From Mycobacterium pseudokansasii (GTDB lineage Bacteria; Actinomycetota; Actinomycetes; Mycobacteriales; Mycobacteriaceae): 64,000 nucleotides of DNA. The first letter of the stretch is position 1. Every line of letters begins with the position of its first letter. The notes beneath the pieces were generated by a model. It was not told the origin of the DNA and ran no database searches. It worked only from the letters and a program-made list of their open reading frames with translations. The translations under genes and the position numbers were made by a program. Where the stretch lies: the NCBI RefSeq assembly GCF_900566075.1, contig NZ_UPHU01000001.1:4836325-4900324 (forward strand). Reading direction: 5' to 3'. Positions 37,344-46,744 of this stretch are shown piece by piece.

Positions 37344-38714
37344 CTAATCGCTGGGAACGGTGACCCGCCCGCGCAGATCGGCGGCGATCAGCCGAGCCGC
37401 GGCATTCTGCCAGTTGTGCAGTGAGCGCTGCGGCACCTCGGTGACCAGCCACTGCCAGGCTTGGCGGGCGGTCGTATCCAAACCGGCAGCGGTGGCGTTT
37501 TGTGCGTAGGCGCGCACCCCCACGACATAGGGGAAATACAGCGAGTTGTAGTAACGCCAGTGTTCGGTGGTTCCAAAATCGCCGGCGTCGCGCGGCTTGA
37601 GCCGGGCAATGCCGTCGGCGAGCACGGCCTTGAGTTCGTTGGCCCGCTCCAAAGGATGGTCGGGTGCCCCGCGTGCGGCCAACCGCTCATCGATCACCGG
37701 CAAAGCGGTCAGCGGGCTGGCGACGAGTTTGGTCAGATCGCCGTAGTGGCCCAGCGCCCGGCGGGTGAGCCGGACGAAGGTGTCGTCGTCCATGTCGGCG
37801 AGGGGGTTCACCGACCGCAGCGGCAAACCCGCCCCGGTATGCCGCAGCGCGGCCCGGTCGGCGCGCAGCCCGGGCGACCGGGAAAACGCCAGCCGGTCCA
37901 GCAGCCCGGCCAGCGGATCGGCGAGCACCTGCACGATGATCGCGATCGCCACGCTGGTGAAAAGCAGCACCGTTAGCGCGGTCTGCGCCGTCGGCTCAGT
38001 GCGGGTCACCGCCAAACCGATCAGCGCCTGGCCGCCGAACAACGCCGCCACCGCCAGCGTGCCGAAAAACGAGCGCAGCATGTCTGCCCGCAACGCCTGG
38101 CCCTCGTCGAAGGCGTCCGACAGAGCAACCGCCACCCCGAGCGCCAAGACGTCGAAACCCGTCGACGTCAGAGCCAGCCAGCTGGGCACCAGGCCCAGCG
38201 GAATGACCAGGATGGCATTGGCCAGCGCGAAGAACAGGGTTGCCACAATCACCACGCCAACGACCGGGGTCGGCTGCGCGGGCCGCAGCACCGCGACGAC
38301 CATCGCCCCGAGGGTGGACGCCGATATCACGGCCAACATCATCAGATGGCCGGCCCGCAACGGGCCGGTGACGCCGCCCGCCATCGTCGCGCCGAACAGG
38401 GTCAGCGCCGCGACACCGCCGATGAGTGCGAGCTCGCGGGTGCGGGACCGCCAGCTGTCGCACGGCCGGGCCAGCTCAAGGAGCACCGCCAACCACGCGA
38501 CGCCCGGGACGGCGACAAGGTAGATCTCCAGCCGGCTCAGCAGCGCGGCGTGCACGACACTGGTCGTGCGCACCGCATCCAAGGCCACCACCAGTGCGAA
38601 ACCGCACAGTCCGGTCGCCGCCAACACCAGCACCGGCTTGCGCGAATCACGGGCCAGCAGATACAGCCCCAGCCACAGGCTCACCGTGAACACCGCCGCC
38701 GACAGCGCAGCCAT
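37344..38714 (-). CDS. Polytopic membrane protein with C-terminal soluble domain, unknown function
   Basis: This 456-aa protein has about eight membrane helices in the first 270 residues (AAVFTVSLWLGLYLLA, VLVLAATGLCGFALVVAL, VPGVAWLAVLLELA and so on). A cytosolic domain follows with LADMDDDTFVRLTRRALGHYGDL, HPLERANELKAVLADGIARL and TEHWRYYNSLYFPYVVGVRAY, ending in VPQRSLHNWQNAAARLIAADL. The layout resembles a membrane sensor coupled to a small helical output domain, but I recognise no family. It is not present at this place in H37Rv as I recall. The frame is intact. Confidence 0.72.
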   Translation of the reverse strand: MAALSAAVFTVSLWLGLYLLARDSRKPVLVLAATGLCGFALVVALDAVRTTSVVHAALLSRLEIYLVAVPGVAWLAVLLELARPCDSWRSRTRELALIGGVAALTLFGATMAGGVTGPLRAGHLMMLAVISASTLGAMVVAVLRPAQPTPVVGVVIVATLFFALANAILVIPLGLVPSWLALTSTGFDVLALGVAVALSDAFDEGQALRADMLRSFFGTLAVAALFGGQALIGLAVTRTEPTAQTALTVLLFTSVAIAIIVQVLADPLAGLLDRLAFSRSPGLRADRAALRHTGAGLPLRSVNPLADMDDDTFVRLTRRALGHYGDLTKLVASPLTALPVIDERLAARGAPDHPLERANELKAVLADGIARLKPRDAGDFGTTEHWRYYNSLYFPYVVGVRAYAQNATAAGLDTTARQAWQWLVTEVPQRSLHNWQNAAARLIAADLRGRVTVPSD

Positions 38715-38721
38715 GCATTCA

Positions 38722-38847
<126 letters not shown>

Positions 38848-39636
38848 TTACTTGCCGTAGCGGCGGTGGCGCTGGCTGTAATCACGCAGCGCGCGCAGAA
38901 AATCGACCCGGCGAAACGCGGGCCAGTGCGCTTCAGTGAACCACATCTCCGAATAGGCGCTTTGCCACAGCAAGAATCCGGACAGGCGTTGCTCGCCCGA
39001 GGTGCGAATGACCAAGTCGGGGTCGGGTTGGCCAGAGGTGTACAGGTTTTCGGAAATGCCGTCTTCCGTCACGGCGTCAATGAGCTCCTCGGCGGTTGCG
39101 CCGTTGGCAAGCTGCTTGCTGAGCAGCGCTCGGACCGCGTCGACGATCTCCCGGCGCCCGCCGTAGCCCACGGCGACATTGACATGGAACGGCGCCGCCG
39201 CGGGCGTGGATTCCACCGCCTCGCGCAGCCGGCGGGCCGGCTCCTCGCCGATCAGCTCCAGATCGCCGACGGTACGGACACTCCAGCGGTTGGCCGGGGC
39301 GCAGATCTCCTCGACGACGTCGGTGATGATCTCGATCAGTCCGGCAAGCTCGTCAGGATCACGCTGCAGGTTCTCGGTGGAAAGCAGGTAGACCGTGGCC
39401 ATTTCGATGCCGGCGTCTTGGCACCACCGCAGCATCTCGGCGATCTTGGCCGCGCCCATCCGGTAGCCGTAGCTGACGTCGTCGTAACCGGCGCTGCGCG
39501 CCCAGCGCCGGTTGCCGTCGCACAGGACCGCGATGTGTCGCGGCAATTCGGACCTGGTGGCGGCCAGACCCTGCCGCAGGCGCAGCTCGTAAATGCGATA
39601 CAACGGCTCTTTGAGCCGCGGTGGGATGATCTCCAC
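38848..39636 (-). CDS. Short-chain (Z)-isoprenyl diphosphate synthase, Rv1086-like
   Basis: This 262-aa cis-prenyltransferase of the UppS fold carries HIAVLCDGNRRWARSAGY with the metal-binding Asp, GAAKIAEMLRW, TVYLLSTENLQRDPDEL and the C-terminal PDLVIRTSGEQRLSGFLLWQ. The H37Rv orthologue makes omega,E,Z-farnesyl diphosphate, a precursor for decaprenyl phosphate used in cell-wall arabinogalactan synthesis. The length matches exactly with GTG 39636 as start; TAGTCT (39645-39650) is eight bases upstream. Confidence 0.95.
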   Translation of the reverse strand: MEIIPPRLKEPLYRIYELRLRQGLAATRSELPRHIAVLCDGNRRWARSAGYDDVSYGYRMGAAKIAEMLRWCQDAGIEMATVYLLSTENLQRDPDELAGLIEIITDVVEEICAPANRWSVRTVGDLELIGEEPARRLREAVESTPAAAPFHVNVAVGYGGRREIVDAVRALLSKQLANGATAEELIDAVTEDGISENLYTSGQPDPDLVIRTSGEQRLSGFLLWQSAYSEMWFTEAHWPAFRRVDFLRALRDYSQRHRRYGK

Positions 39637-39644
39637 GAGAATCC

Positions 39645-39650
39645 AGACTA
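39645..39650 (-). promoter_or_regulatory. -10 element (TAGTCT) of the prenyl synthase gene
   Basis: Minus-strand TAGTCT lies eight bases before GTG 39636, giving a leaderless or nearly leaderless transcript. Confidence 0.45.
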
Positions 39651-39791
39651 CTGTGACGGACACCAGATTCCGGTCTTGATCCGGGCCAAAATCACCGCGC
39701 GCCCGCCCACGTCGTCACTGTCTGCGCCGACCAACGCGACTATGGTGATCGTGACGGTTACCGGCGATAACACAACGGGGAGATGGGAGAC

Positions 39792-40520
39792 ATGAGCAGC
39801 CAGGCCACCGCAGCACCCGAAGCACACCGGCTGACGCCGTCCAACGCTGCCCACCACATCGTCGAGGGCGTTACCCGGGCCCTGCACAAGCCCCGGTTCC
39901 GCGGCTGGATCCACGTCTATTCCGCCGGTATCGCCGTTTTGGCCGGGGCCTCCCTGGTCGCAGTCTCCTGGGCGGTCAGCTCCACTAAGGCCGGGCTGGC
40001 GACGCTGGCCTACATCATGGCCACCGTGGTGATGTTCACCGTCAGCGCCACCTATCACCGCGTCAACTGGGAATCCGCGACGGCCCGCGTCTGGATGAAG
40101 CGGGCCGATCATTCGATGATCTTCGTATTCATCGCCGGCAGCTACACACCGTTCGCGCTGTTGGCCCTACCGGGCCACGCGGGGCGGGTCGTGTTGTCGA
40201 TCGTGTGGGGTGGTGCGATCGCCGGGGTGCTGCTGAAGATGTGCTGGCCGACGGCACCGCGCTGGGTGGGTGTACCCCTCTATCTTCTGCTGGGCTGGGT
40301 TGCGGTCTGGTACACGGCGACGATCCTGCACAACGCGGGGGTGACGGCGCTGGTGCTGCTGTTCGTCGGCGGCGCTCTCTACAGCATCGGCGGCATTCTC
40401 TACGCAGTACGGTGGCCTGACCCGTGGCCGTCGACGTTCGGCTATCACGAGTTCTTTCATGCCTGCACCGCGGTGGCGGCGATCTGCCATTACATCGCGA
40501 TGTGGTTTGTGGTGTTCTGA
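39792..40520 (+). CDS. Hemolysin III (PAQR/HlyIII family) membrane protein, Rv1085c-like
   Basis: This 242-aa seven-helix protein shows the HlyIII marks SATYHRVNW (first His), [18 protein letters not shown] and [21 protein letters not shown] (C-terminal His cluster), which form a metal site in PAQR proteins. Despite the name, the role in mycobacteria is unknown; lipid-modifying or membrane-homeostasis functions are proposed for the family. ATG 39792 has GGGGAG nine bases upstream, while the in-frame ATG at 39783 abuts that site, so 39792 is preferred and gives the H37Rv length. Confidence 0.93.
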   Translation: MSSQATAAPEAHRLTPSNAAHHIVEGVTRALHKPRFRGWIHVYSAGIAVLAGASLVAVSWAVSSTKAGLATLAYIMATVVMFTVSATYHRVNWESATARVWMKRADHSMIFVFIAGSYTPFALLALPGHAGRVVLSIVWGGAIAGVLLKMCWPTAPRWVGVPLYLLLGWVAVWYTATILHNAGVTALVLLFVGGALYSIGGILYAVRWPDPWPSTFGYHEFFHACTAVAAICHYIAMWFVVF

Positions 40521-40592
40521 CCGCCGCTCAAGCCCGATTGCGCACCTCCTCACCCGGCCGCTTCCCGGCCGGGATCGTCGGCACGCGCAAAG

Positions 40593-40976
40593 CTACAGCC
40601 GGGTGACGTCGGTGGCCGACCAGTAGGCCTTCATCGCGGTCACCTTGCCGCGGTCGTCGAACACCATCACCTCGATGGGCTCCACCCGCATCGCGTTGTC
40701 GCCGGCCGTCACGGTCAGCCGGAACTGGAAGGCCGCCTCGTTGCCCGAGACCCGCAGTGACACCAGTTCACACACCCGCTCGAGCCCGACGATCGCCGAG
40801 TAGAAGCCGCGGATTGCCTGCGTTCCGATGTGCACCTCCCCGCCGACGGGATCCTCGAGAGTGGCGTCGGCGGCGTAGAAGTTGACCAAGTCCTCGACGT
40901 CGCCGTCGTTGAGCACCTCGATGTAACGGTGGACGGTGCCAGCGATCGCCTGGGCTCTGTCGGTGCGGTCCGGCAT
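40593..40976 (-). CDS. Ketosteroid isomerase-like (SnoaL-fold) protein
   Basis: This 127-aa protein closely resembles delta5-3-ketosteroid isomerase: VHRYIEVLNDGD with Tyr18, ADATLEDPVGGE with Asp42 (the proton-shuttling base), NEAAFQFRLTV and EPIEVMVFDDRGKV. The third catalytic residue, an Asp in known isomerases, is Glu102 here, which may preserve or change activity. A steroid or similar ring substrate is likely but unproven. ATG 40976 is set by TAGCGT seven bases upstream. It lies 13 bases downstream of the Rv1084-like gene and is convergent with the hemolysin-III gene. Confidence 0.88.
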   Translation of the reverse strand: MPDRTDRAQAIAGTVHRYIEVLNDGDVEDLVNFYAADATLEDPVGGEVHIGTQAIRGFYSAIVGLERVCELVSLRVSGNEAAFQFRLTVTAGDNAMRVEPIEVMVFDDRGKVTAMKAYWSATDVTRL

Positions 40977-40983
40977 GGGGGGC

Positions 40984-40989
40984 ACGCTA
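40984..40989 (-). promoter_or_regulatory. -10 element (TAGCGT) of the KSI-like gene
   Basis: Minus-strand TAGCGT, seven bases, then ATG 40976. The alternative GTG 40985 would lie inside this element. Confidence 0.45.
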
Positions 40990-43002
40990 CTATCCCGGCG
41001 GTCGCAGAGCGGCGGCGAGTTCGTCTGAGCTGGTCACCGGCAGGTCACAGACTCGACCCCGGCACACGTAGGCCGCGTCGGCGCCACCCACCCGGTCCCG
41101 GTCGATCAGTAGCGCCGACGAGCCCACCCCGCCACCGATGACGATCGCCCCTCCCGGCGCGAGTCGGCGAGCGGCGGCCAACAACGGTGACTGCGGATCG
41201 GCACACGCGACCGCAATCTGCAGCGGCCCACGCACCGCCGCCTCCGCGACCGACAGCCAGTGACCGGCCGACCGTGGCGCCCGCGCCAGCAATACTGAAT
41301 TTTCGCGCAGCGTGTTCGTGGCCGCCTGCAAATACCGCTGGGCGCGGCCAGGCTCGACCAAGTGTGCGGCGGTCAGCAACGCCTCGGCGATCGATGACGC
41401 GCCAGACGGTGTCGCCCCGTCCAGCGGGTCGGCCGGCCGCAATATTAGCTGCTCGGCGTCTTCGGCGGTGTCGAACCACCGGCCCGGATGCTGCGGATCG
41501 GCAAAGTGCTGCAACGCGGTATCCAGCAAGCCACTAGCCGCCGTCAGCCAGGCCGCATCGCAACTCAGTTGGTACAGCGCCAGCAAACCGGTGGCCAGCA
41601 TCGCGTAGTCCTCCAAGATGGCGGCACTGTCGCCGACCACCCCGCCCAGGCTGGCACGCCGCAACCGGCCGTCAACCGCGTGCAAGTCCATCAGCGCGGT
41701 CGCACAGCGCTGCGCGGCTCGCAGCAGTCGTGGCTCCGGCAATGCCAGGCCGGCCTCGGCCAACGCTGTGACGGCCAGCCCGTTCCAGGAGGTGACGACC
41801 TTGTCGTCGCGCCCGGGCTGGGCACGGGTGAGCCGGGCCGCCAACAATGCGTTCTTGACCCGCTCGAAACGCTGCGGGTCGTCGGGATCCCTGAGTAGCT
41901 GCAGCACCGAGGTCCCATGTTCGAAGGTGCCGGACCGGGTGACCGCGAAAACCTCTGCTGCCCAACGCCCGTCGTCGGCGCCGAGCACCTCGGTCAGCTC
42001 CGCGGGGGTCCACACGTAGGTGGAGCCCTCGCGGCCGTCGGCGTCGGCATCCAGCGACGACGTGAACATCTCACCGTCGGCCAGCTCGTCGAGCAAGAAC
42101 CGCGCGGTCTCGGCGGTGATTCGGCGGGCCAGCGGATCCCCGGTGCGGCGGGCCCAGTGTGCGTAGGCGCGCAGCAGCAGCGCGTTGTCGTACAGCATCT
42201 TCTCGAAATGCGGTATCACCCAAGCGTTGTCGACGCTGTATCGGGCGAAGCCGCCGGCGAGTTGGTCGTAGATGCCGCCCCGGGCCATGGCGGTGCCGGT
42301 GCGCGACACCGCCTGAAGAGCCGCCAAGGAACCGGTGCGCTCGTAATGTCGTAGCAGCCCTTCGAGCAACGCCGACGGCGGAAATTTTGGTGCCCTGCCC
42401 CAGCCGCCGTGAACCGTGTCCTGGTCACCCAGCACAACCTCGACGGCGTGATCGCACAACCGCGGCGCAACATCCGGCCCGCCGCCGGGCAGGCCCGACG
42501 CCATCGAGCGCAGCTCGCCGGCGATATGGTCCGAGGCTTGCTCGACCTCGTCGCGGCGCTGCTGCCAGGTCTCGGATATGGCCGAAAGAAGTTGCAGGAA
42601 AGCGTCTTTCGGGTAGTACGTGCCGCAGAAGAAGGGCCGCCCGTCCGGGGTCAGGAAGCACGTCATCGGCCAACCGCCCTGTCCGGTCAGCGCGACCGTG
42701 GCGTTCATGTAGACCGCGTCGATGTCCGGCCGTTCCTCGCGATCCACCTTGATGCAGACGAATCCGGCGTTCATCACCGCGGCCACCGCGTCGTCCGCGA
42801 AGGATTCGTGGGCCATCACGTGACACCAGTGGCAGGCGGCGTAGCCCACCGACAGCAGGATCGGCACGTCGCGCGCGGCCGCCTCGGCCAGTGCCTGCGG
42901 GGTCCACTGCTGCCAGTGCACCGGGTTGTCGGCGTGCTGACGCAAGTATGGGCTGGTGGCTGCCGCGAGGGTATTGGCTCCGGACGGATCAGCCGGGGTC
43001 AT
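40990..43002 (-). CDS. Thioredoxin-domain / (alpha6/alpha6) protein, YyaL/SPATA20 family, Rv1084-like
   Basis: This 670-aa protein has an N-terminal thioredoxin-like domain with CHWCHVMAHESF (CxxC at about residues 56-59), then the sugar-isomerase-like alpha/alpha barrel of the DUF255 family (YDQLAGGFARYSVDNAWVIP, HFEKMLYDNALLLRAYAHW, SSLDADADGREGSTYVW). The family is widely conserved from bacteria to mammals but its reaction is unproven. ATG 43002 lies within the end of the preceding gene (14-base overlap), so Rv1083-, Rv1084- and mca-like genes form one coupled set. Confidence 0.93.
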   Translation of the reverse strand: MTPADPSGANTLAAATSPYLRQHADNPVHWQQWTPQALAEAAARDVPILLSVGYAACHWCHVMAHESFADDAVAAVMNAGFVCIKVDREERPDIDAVYMNATVALTGQGGWPMTCFLTPDGRPFFCGTYYPKDAFLQLLSAISETWQQRRDEVEQASDHIAGELRSMASGLPGGGPDVAPRLCDHAVEVVLGDQDTVHGGWGRAPKFPPSALLEGLLRHYERTGSLAALQAVSRTGTAMARGGIYDQLAGGFARYSVDNAWVIPHFEKMLYDNALLLRAYAHWARRTGDPLARRITAETARFLLDELADGEMFTSSLDADADGREGSTYVWTPAELTEVLGADDGRWAAEVFAVTRSGTFEHGTSVLQLLRDPDDPQRFERVKNALLAARLTRAQPGRDDKVVTSWNGLAVTALAEAGLALPEPRLLRAAQRCATALMDLHAVDGRLRRASLGGVVGDSAAILEDYAMLATGLLALYQLSCDAAWLTAASGLLDTALQHFADPQHPGRWFDTAEDAEQLILRPADPLDGATPSGASSIAEALLTAAHLVEPGRAQRYLQAATNTLRENSVLLARAPRSAGHWLSVAEAAVRGPLQIAVACADPQSPLLAAARRLAPGGAIVIGGGVGSSALLIDRDRVGGADAAYVCRGRVCDLPVTSSDELAAALRPPG

Positions 43003-43288
43003 CGGCGGGTCCCGGTGGTCTCGCGGATCCCTTGCCGTCGGTACGGGGCGGCTCGTCGGGAGTGACCGGGTCCGTGCCCTCGTCGGCAGCCTGGTCAGGC
43101 TCGGGGTGCTGGCGGTCGAACGATTCGGGAACCTTCTTCAGTTGCCGATTCATCGATCGCACCAGGAACAGCGTGGCGACCACCAACAGCACGATGACCA
43201 GCAGCCCCACCGGACTGGCCTTGCCAAAATCGGGGCCGTGGTTGCGGGGCGCATCGTCGGCAATCACGCTGAGCAAAACGCCGTTCAC
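42989..43288 (-). CDS. Small single-helix membrane protein, Rv1083-like
   Basis: This 99-aa protein has a short extracytoplasmic or cytosolic head ([19 protein letters not shown]), one membrane helix ([17 protein letters not shown]) and a charged Pro/Asp tail with [19 protein letters not shown]. The start is GTG 43288, which overlaps the stop of mca (GTGA); its own stop lies 14 bases inside the next gene. The tight overlaps with mca on one side and the thioredoxin-domain gene on the other suggest a shared thiol or detoxification context (inference). Confidence 0.88.
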   Translation of the reverse strand: MNGVLLSVIADDAPRNHGPDFGKASPVGLLVIVLLVVATLFLVRSMNRQLKKVPESFDRQHPEPDQAADEGTDPVTPDEPPRTDGKGSARPPGPADDPG

Positions 43289-44157
43289 TGGTCCGGCTCG
43301 ATCCCGGCGAACAACTCCGTCTCCGGCAGACGGACGGGAACGCGCGAGCGCGCCAATTCGAATTCCTCGGTCGGCCATAGCTCCCGCTGCCAGGACAGCG
43401 GAGCGGCGAAGAACTCGGCGTTCGGGTCGATCTGGGTGGCGTGCGCTCGCAGCGCGTCGTCACGCTGAGCGAAATACTTCGAGCACTCGACGCGCGTCGT
43501 CACCCGGTTGGCAAAGGGATCGTGGTCGGGATGCCAGTGCTCGAGCCACTTGGCGAACGGGCCCTCCTGGCCGCGCTTGATGAACTCCTCCTGCAAAATC
43601 CGCATCCGCTCCCGCAAGAATCCGTGGATGTAGTACAGCTTGGACACCGTCCAGGGCTCACCGGCATCCGGGAATCGACGGTAGTCGCCAGCCGCCTCGT
43701 AGGCGCCGATCGAGACCTGATGGCAACGAATGTGATCCGGATGCGGGTACCCGCCGTTCTCGTCGTAGGTGGTGATGACGTGCGGCCGGAACTCACGGAC
43801 CACCCGCACCAGCGCCTCGATCGACTCCTCCAGCGGGACCAGCGCAAAGCAGCCTTCGGGCAGCGGTGGTGGCGGGTCACCCTTGGGCAGTCCGGAGTCG
43901 ACGAAGCCCAGCCAGGTGTGCTCCACACCGAGCATCTCGGCAGCCTTGGCCATCTCGTCCCGGCGGATCTCCGAGATGTGGCCATGGACGTCGGGCAGGT
44001 CCATCGCCGGGTTGAGAATTTCGCCCCGCTCGCCGCCGGTCAACGTCACCACCAACACGCGATGGCCCTCGTCGGCATACCGGGCAAGAGTGGCCGCACC
44101 CTTACTGGACTCATCGTCGGGGTGGGCGTGCACCGCCATCAACCGCAGTTCGCTCAC
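43285..44157 (-). CDS. mca: Mycothiol S-conjugate amidase
   Basis: This 290-aa zinc amidase of the LmbE/MshB family cleaves mycothiol conjugates of electrophiles into mercapturic acids for export. Zinc motif [16 protein letters not shown] (His12, Asp15) and the second-site [15 protein letters not shown] are visible, as is [16 protein letters not shown]. The start GTG 44157 follows AAGGGAGC. It is the first gene of the mca/Rv1083/Rv1084 overlapping set and is divergent from the DUF4307 gene. It matches Rv1082 in length. Confidence 0.96.
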   Translation of the reverse strand: MSELRLMAVHAHPDDESSKGAATLARYADEGHRVLVVTLTGGERGEILNPAMDLPDVHGHISEIRRDEMAKAAEMLGVEHTWLGFVDSGLPKGDPPPPLPEGCFALVPLEESIEALVRVVREFRPHVITTYDENGGYPHPDHIRCHQVSIGAYEAAGDYRRFPDAGEPWTVSKLYYIHGFLRERMRILQEEFIKRGQEGPFAKWLEHWHPDHDPFANRVTTRVECSKYFAQRDDALRAHATQIDPNAEFFAAPLSWQRELWPTEEFELARSRVPVRLPETELFAGIEPDQ

Positions 44158-44265
44158 GTGCTCCCTTGTTCCTGTGCCAGCCGGCCGGTCTGCTGCTCGC
44201 CCGGTTGCGACCCTATAATTCCAGTCTCGATCGTTCCATCCTGCGCAGCCAGCCATCCACGAGGC

Positions 44266-44700
44266 ATGAACACAGCACCGCCTTCCCGTCCCGAAGCCCG
44301 CTACGGGCGAGCGCGGCTGTCCGGCCGGTCGCGGCGCCGCCTGGCCATCATCTTGTCGGTGGTGGCCGTGGCGGCCGGATTGGCCGTGGCCTTCATCGCC
44401 TATCAACGGATCGACACCAGTGCCGTCACCGGCTCGCTGGCCGCCTATCGGGTGATCGACGACGAAACGGCATCGGTGACGATCAGCGTGACCCGCAAAG
44501 ACCCGTCGCGACCGGTGGACTGCATTGTGCGGGTTCGCGCCCACGACGGCAGCGAGACGGGTCGACGCGAAGTGCTGGTGGCACCGTCGGATCAGAACAC
44601 CGTGCAGGTGACGACGACGCTGAAATCGAGCAAGCCGCCGGTGATGGCGGACATATATGGTTGCGGCACAGACGTGCCCGCATATCTGCGCTCGTCTTGA
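44266..44700 (+). CDS. DUF4307 membrane protein, Rv1081c-like
   Basis: This 144-aa protein has a basic cytosolic head ([17 protein letters not shown]), one membrane helix ([19 protein letters not shown]) and an extracytoplasmic domain with [19 protein letters not shown] and [19 protein letters not shown], plus a second Cys near the end (YGCGTDVP), so a disulfide is possible. This is the DUF4307 family of unknown function, found between mca and greA in actinobacteria. The start ATG 44266 matches the conserved position. Confidence 0.9.
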   Translation: MNTAPPSRPEARYGRARLSGRSRRRLAIILSVVAVAAGLAVAFIAYQRIDTSAVTGSLAAYRVIDDETASVTISVTRKDPSRPVDCIVRVRAHDGSETGRREVLVAPSDQNTVQVTTTLKSSKPPVMADIYGCGTDVPAYLRSS

Positions 44701-44781
44701 GTCGCGTCTTCCGGCTCATCGTGAGCCGAACTGCGCAGATGCCGTCATCGAGTGTTTGCGCAGTGGTAACATTGCTGGATG

Positions 44782-44803
44782 CACGGTCCTGCTTTGGACC
44801 GTG
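44782..44803. promoter_or_regulatory. Perfect hairpin in the greA leader
   Basis: CACGGTCC-TGCTTT-GGACCGTG, an eight-base stem with a six-base loop, about 125 bases before greA. A TAACAT element (44767-44772) lies just upstream. It could be a terminator of the DUF4307 gene, an operator, or a leader hairpin. Confidence 0.5.
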
Positions 44804-44927
44804 TATTGCTGCATTAACGGCCGTGAGCAAAACGGCGTGACAGCAACCGGGGCGGCAACCCGCACACCGACAGCGGGATCAGCACCTTAGGCGACTGCGC
44901 ATAAGAGAACACAAGGAGCGCGACGAG

Positions 44928-45422
44928 ATGACGGATACTCAGGTGACCTGGTTGACCCAGGAGTCACATGACCGACTCAAGGCCGAGCTCGATCAATTGA
45001 TCGCGAATCGTCCGATCATCGCCGCCGAAATCAACGACCGCCGCGAGGAAGGTGACCTGCGTGAGAACGGCGGATACCACGCCGCTCGCGAGGAGCAGGG
45101 CCAGCAGGAAGCTCGCATCCGTCAGCTACAGGACCTGCTCAGCAATGCCAAGGTCGGCGAAGCGCCCACGCAGTCGGGGGTGGCCCTGCCCGGTTCGGTC
45201 GTCAAGGTCTACTACAACGGCGACGAGTCCGACACCGAAACGTTCCTGATCGCCACCCGTCAGGAGGGTGTCAACGACGGCAAGCTCGAGGTCTACTCGC
45301 CCAATTCACCGCTGGGCGGCGCGCTGATCGACGCCAGGGTCGGTGAGACCCGCAGCTACAAGGTGCCCAACGGCAACACCGTCGAGGTGACCCTGGTCAG
45401 CGCGGAGCCGTACCACTCGTAA
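44928..45422 (+). CDS. greA: Transcription elongation factor GreA
   Basis: This 164-aa factor inserts a coiled coil into the RNA polymerase secondary channel and stimulates cleavage of backtracked RNA. The coiled-coil tip [19 protein letters not shown] has the acidic residues that act there. The C-terminal FKBP-like domain includes [10 protein letters not shown] and [18 protein letters not shown] strong site, AAGGAG, precedes the ATG. The leader of about 225 bases holds a perfect hairpin. It matches Rv1080c. Confidence 0.98.
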   Translation: MTDTQVTWLTQESHDRLKAELDQLIANRPIIAAEINDRREEGDLRENGGYHAAREEQGQQEARIRQLQDLLSNAKVGEAPTQSGVALPGSVVKVYYNGDESDTETFLIATRQEGVNDGKLEVYSPNSPLGGALIDARVGETRSYKVPNGNTVEVTLVSAEPYHS

Positions 45423-45473
45423 TCCTGCCCCCCAAGCGCCCTAAGCGCCCCAAGCGCCCCGAGCGTGATTTGA

Positions 45474-45488
45474 CCGACGCTTCGTCGG
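45474..45488. terminator. Short hairpin between convergent greA and metB
   Basis: CCGACG-CTT-CGTCGG, a six-base stem, lies between the greA stop (45422) and the metB stop (45494). Three imperfect AAGCGCCCC units precede it. Confidence 0.4.
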
Positions 45489-45493
45489 CGCGC

Positions 45494-46660
45494 CTAGTCG
45501 AGCGCCTGCTCAAGATCGCCGAGCAGGTCGGCGATGTCCTCGATGCCGACCGAAAGCCGCACCAGATCGTCGGGAACCTCGAGCTGCGAGCCAGCCGTCG
45601 ACGCATGGGTCATGGCGGCGGGGTGTTCGATCAGCGACTCCACCCCGCCCAGCGATTCGGCCAGGATGAAGACCTCGGTGCTGGCGCATAGATCCCGGGC
45701 GGCTTCCCGGCCCGCTTTCATGCGCACCGAGACCATGCCTCCGAAGCCGCGCATTTGCCGCGCGGCGACGTCATGTCCGGGGTGGTCTGGGAGTCCCGGA
45801 TACAGCACAGTTCTGACCGCGGGATGCTCGGCGAGGAATTCGGCTACGGCACAAGCGTTTTCGCTGTGTCGTTGCATCCGCAGCACCAAGGTCTTCAGCC
45901 CGCGCATGGTCAGGTAGGCGTCGAACGCACCCGGGACGGCTCCCGCCCCGTTCTGCAGGAAGCCGAACGCCTGGTCCAGCTCCTCGTCGTTGGTGACCAG
46001 AGCACCGCCCACGACGTCGGAGTGCCCGCCGATGTACTTGGTGGTCGAGTGCAACACCACGTCGGCGCCCAGCGTCAACGGCTGCTGCAGAGCCGGCGAT
46101 GCGAACGTGTTGTCCACCAGCACTCTTGCGGAGCTGTCCGCGGCCAGCTGGACGATTCCAGCGATGTCGGCGATCGACAGCAACGGGTTGGTCGGTGTTT
46201 CCACCCAGATCACCCGGGTGCGCGGCGTGATCGCACCGCGCACCGCATCCAGATCGGAAAGCGCCACCGGTGTGTACTCGACGTTCCACCGGGTGAACAC
46301 CTTGTCGATCAGCCGGAAGGTGCCGCCGTAGGCGTCGTCGGGGATGACCACGTGATCCCCGGGTGACAGTATGGCCCGCAGCGCACAGTCGGCGGCGGCC
46401 ATCCCGGAGCTGAACGCCCGGCAGTGCCCGCCCTCCTCGACGGCGGCCAGCGACGCCTCCAAGGCGGCCCGCGTCGGGTTGCCGGTGCGAGCGTATTCGT
46501 AGCCGCCCCGCAGCCCGCCGACACCGTCCTGGGCGAACGTACTGCTGGCATAGATCGGAGCGTTGACGGCTCCGGTTGCCGAGTCGGGCCGGTAGCCGGC
46601 GTGGATGGCTTTGGTGGCTAGCCCGCTGAACTGGTGGTGCTCCCGGCGGTCGTTATTCAT
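45494..46660 (-). CDS. metB: Cystathionine gamma-synthase / gamma-lyase-type PLP enzyme
   Basis: This 388-aa Cys/Met-metabolism PLP enzyme has its lysine in DVVLHSTTKYIGGHSDVVGG. Other marks are ATKAIHAGYRPDSATGAV, YEYARTGNPTRAALE, AFSSGMAAADC and VIWVETPTNPLL. Rv1079 is annotated as metB; members of this group can act as gamma-synthase or gamma-lyase, which the sequence alone cannot settle. With cbs nearby it links homocysteine, cystathionine and cysteine. TAGGCT (46670-46675) sits nine bases before the ATG. Confidence 0.95.
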   Translation of the reverse strand: MNNDRREHHQFSGLATKAIHAGYRPDSATGAVNAPIYASSTFAQDGVGGLRGGYEYARTGNPTRAALEASLAAVEEGGHCRAFSSGMAAADCALRAILSPGDHVVIPDDAYGGTFRLIDKVFTRWNVEYTPVALSDLDAVRGAITPRTRVIWVETPTNPLLSIADIAGIVQLAADSSARVLVDNTFASPALQQPLTLGADVVLHSTTKYIGGHSDVVGGALVTNDEELDQAFGFLQNGAGAVPGAFDAYLTMRGLKTLVLRMQRHSENACAVAEFLAEHPAVRTVLYPGLPDHPGHDVAARQMRGFGGMVSVRMKAGREAARDLCASTEVFILAESLGGVESLIEHPAAMTHASTAGSQLEVPDDLVRLSVGIEDIADLLGDLEQALD

Positions 46661-46744
46661 CGGTGCTCAAGCCTAGTAGCAAGGCACTACCCCGGGCCGC
46701 CGCTGCACGGCCGGGATAGCGCCTTGCCGAGGTCGCTGCCAGTG

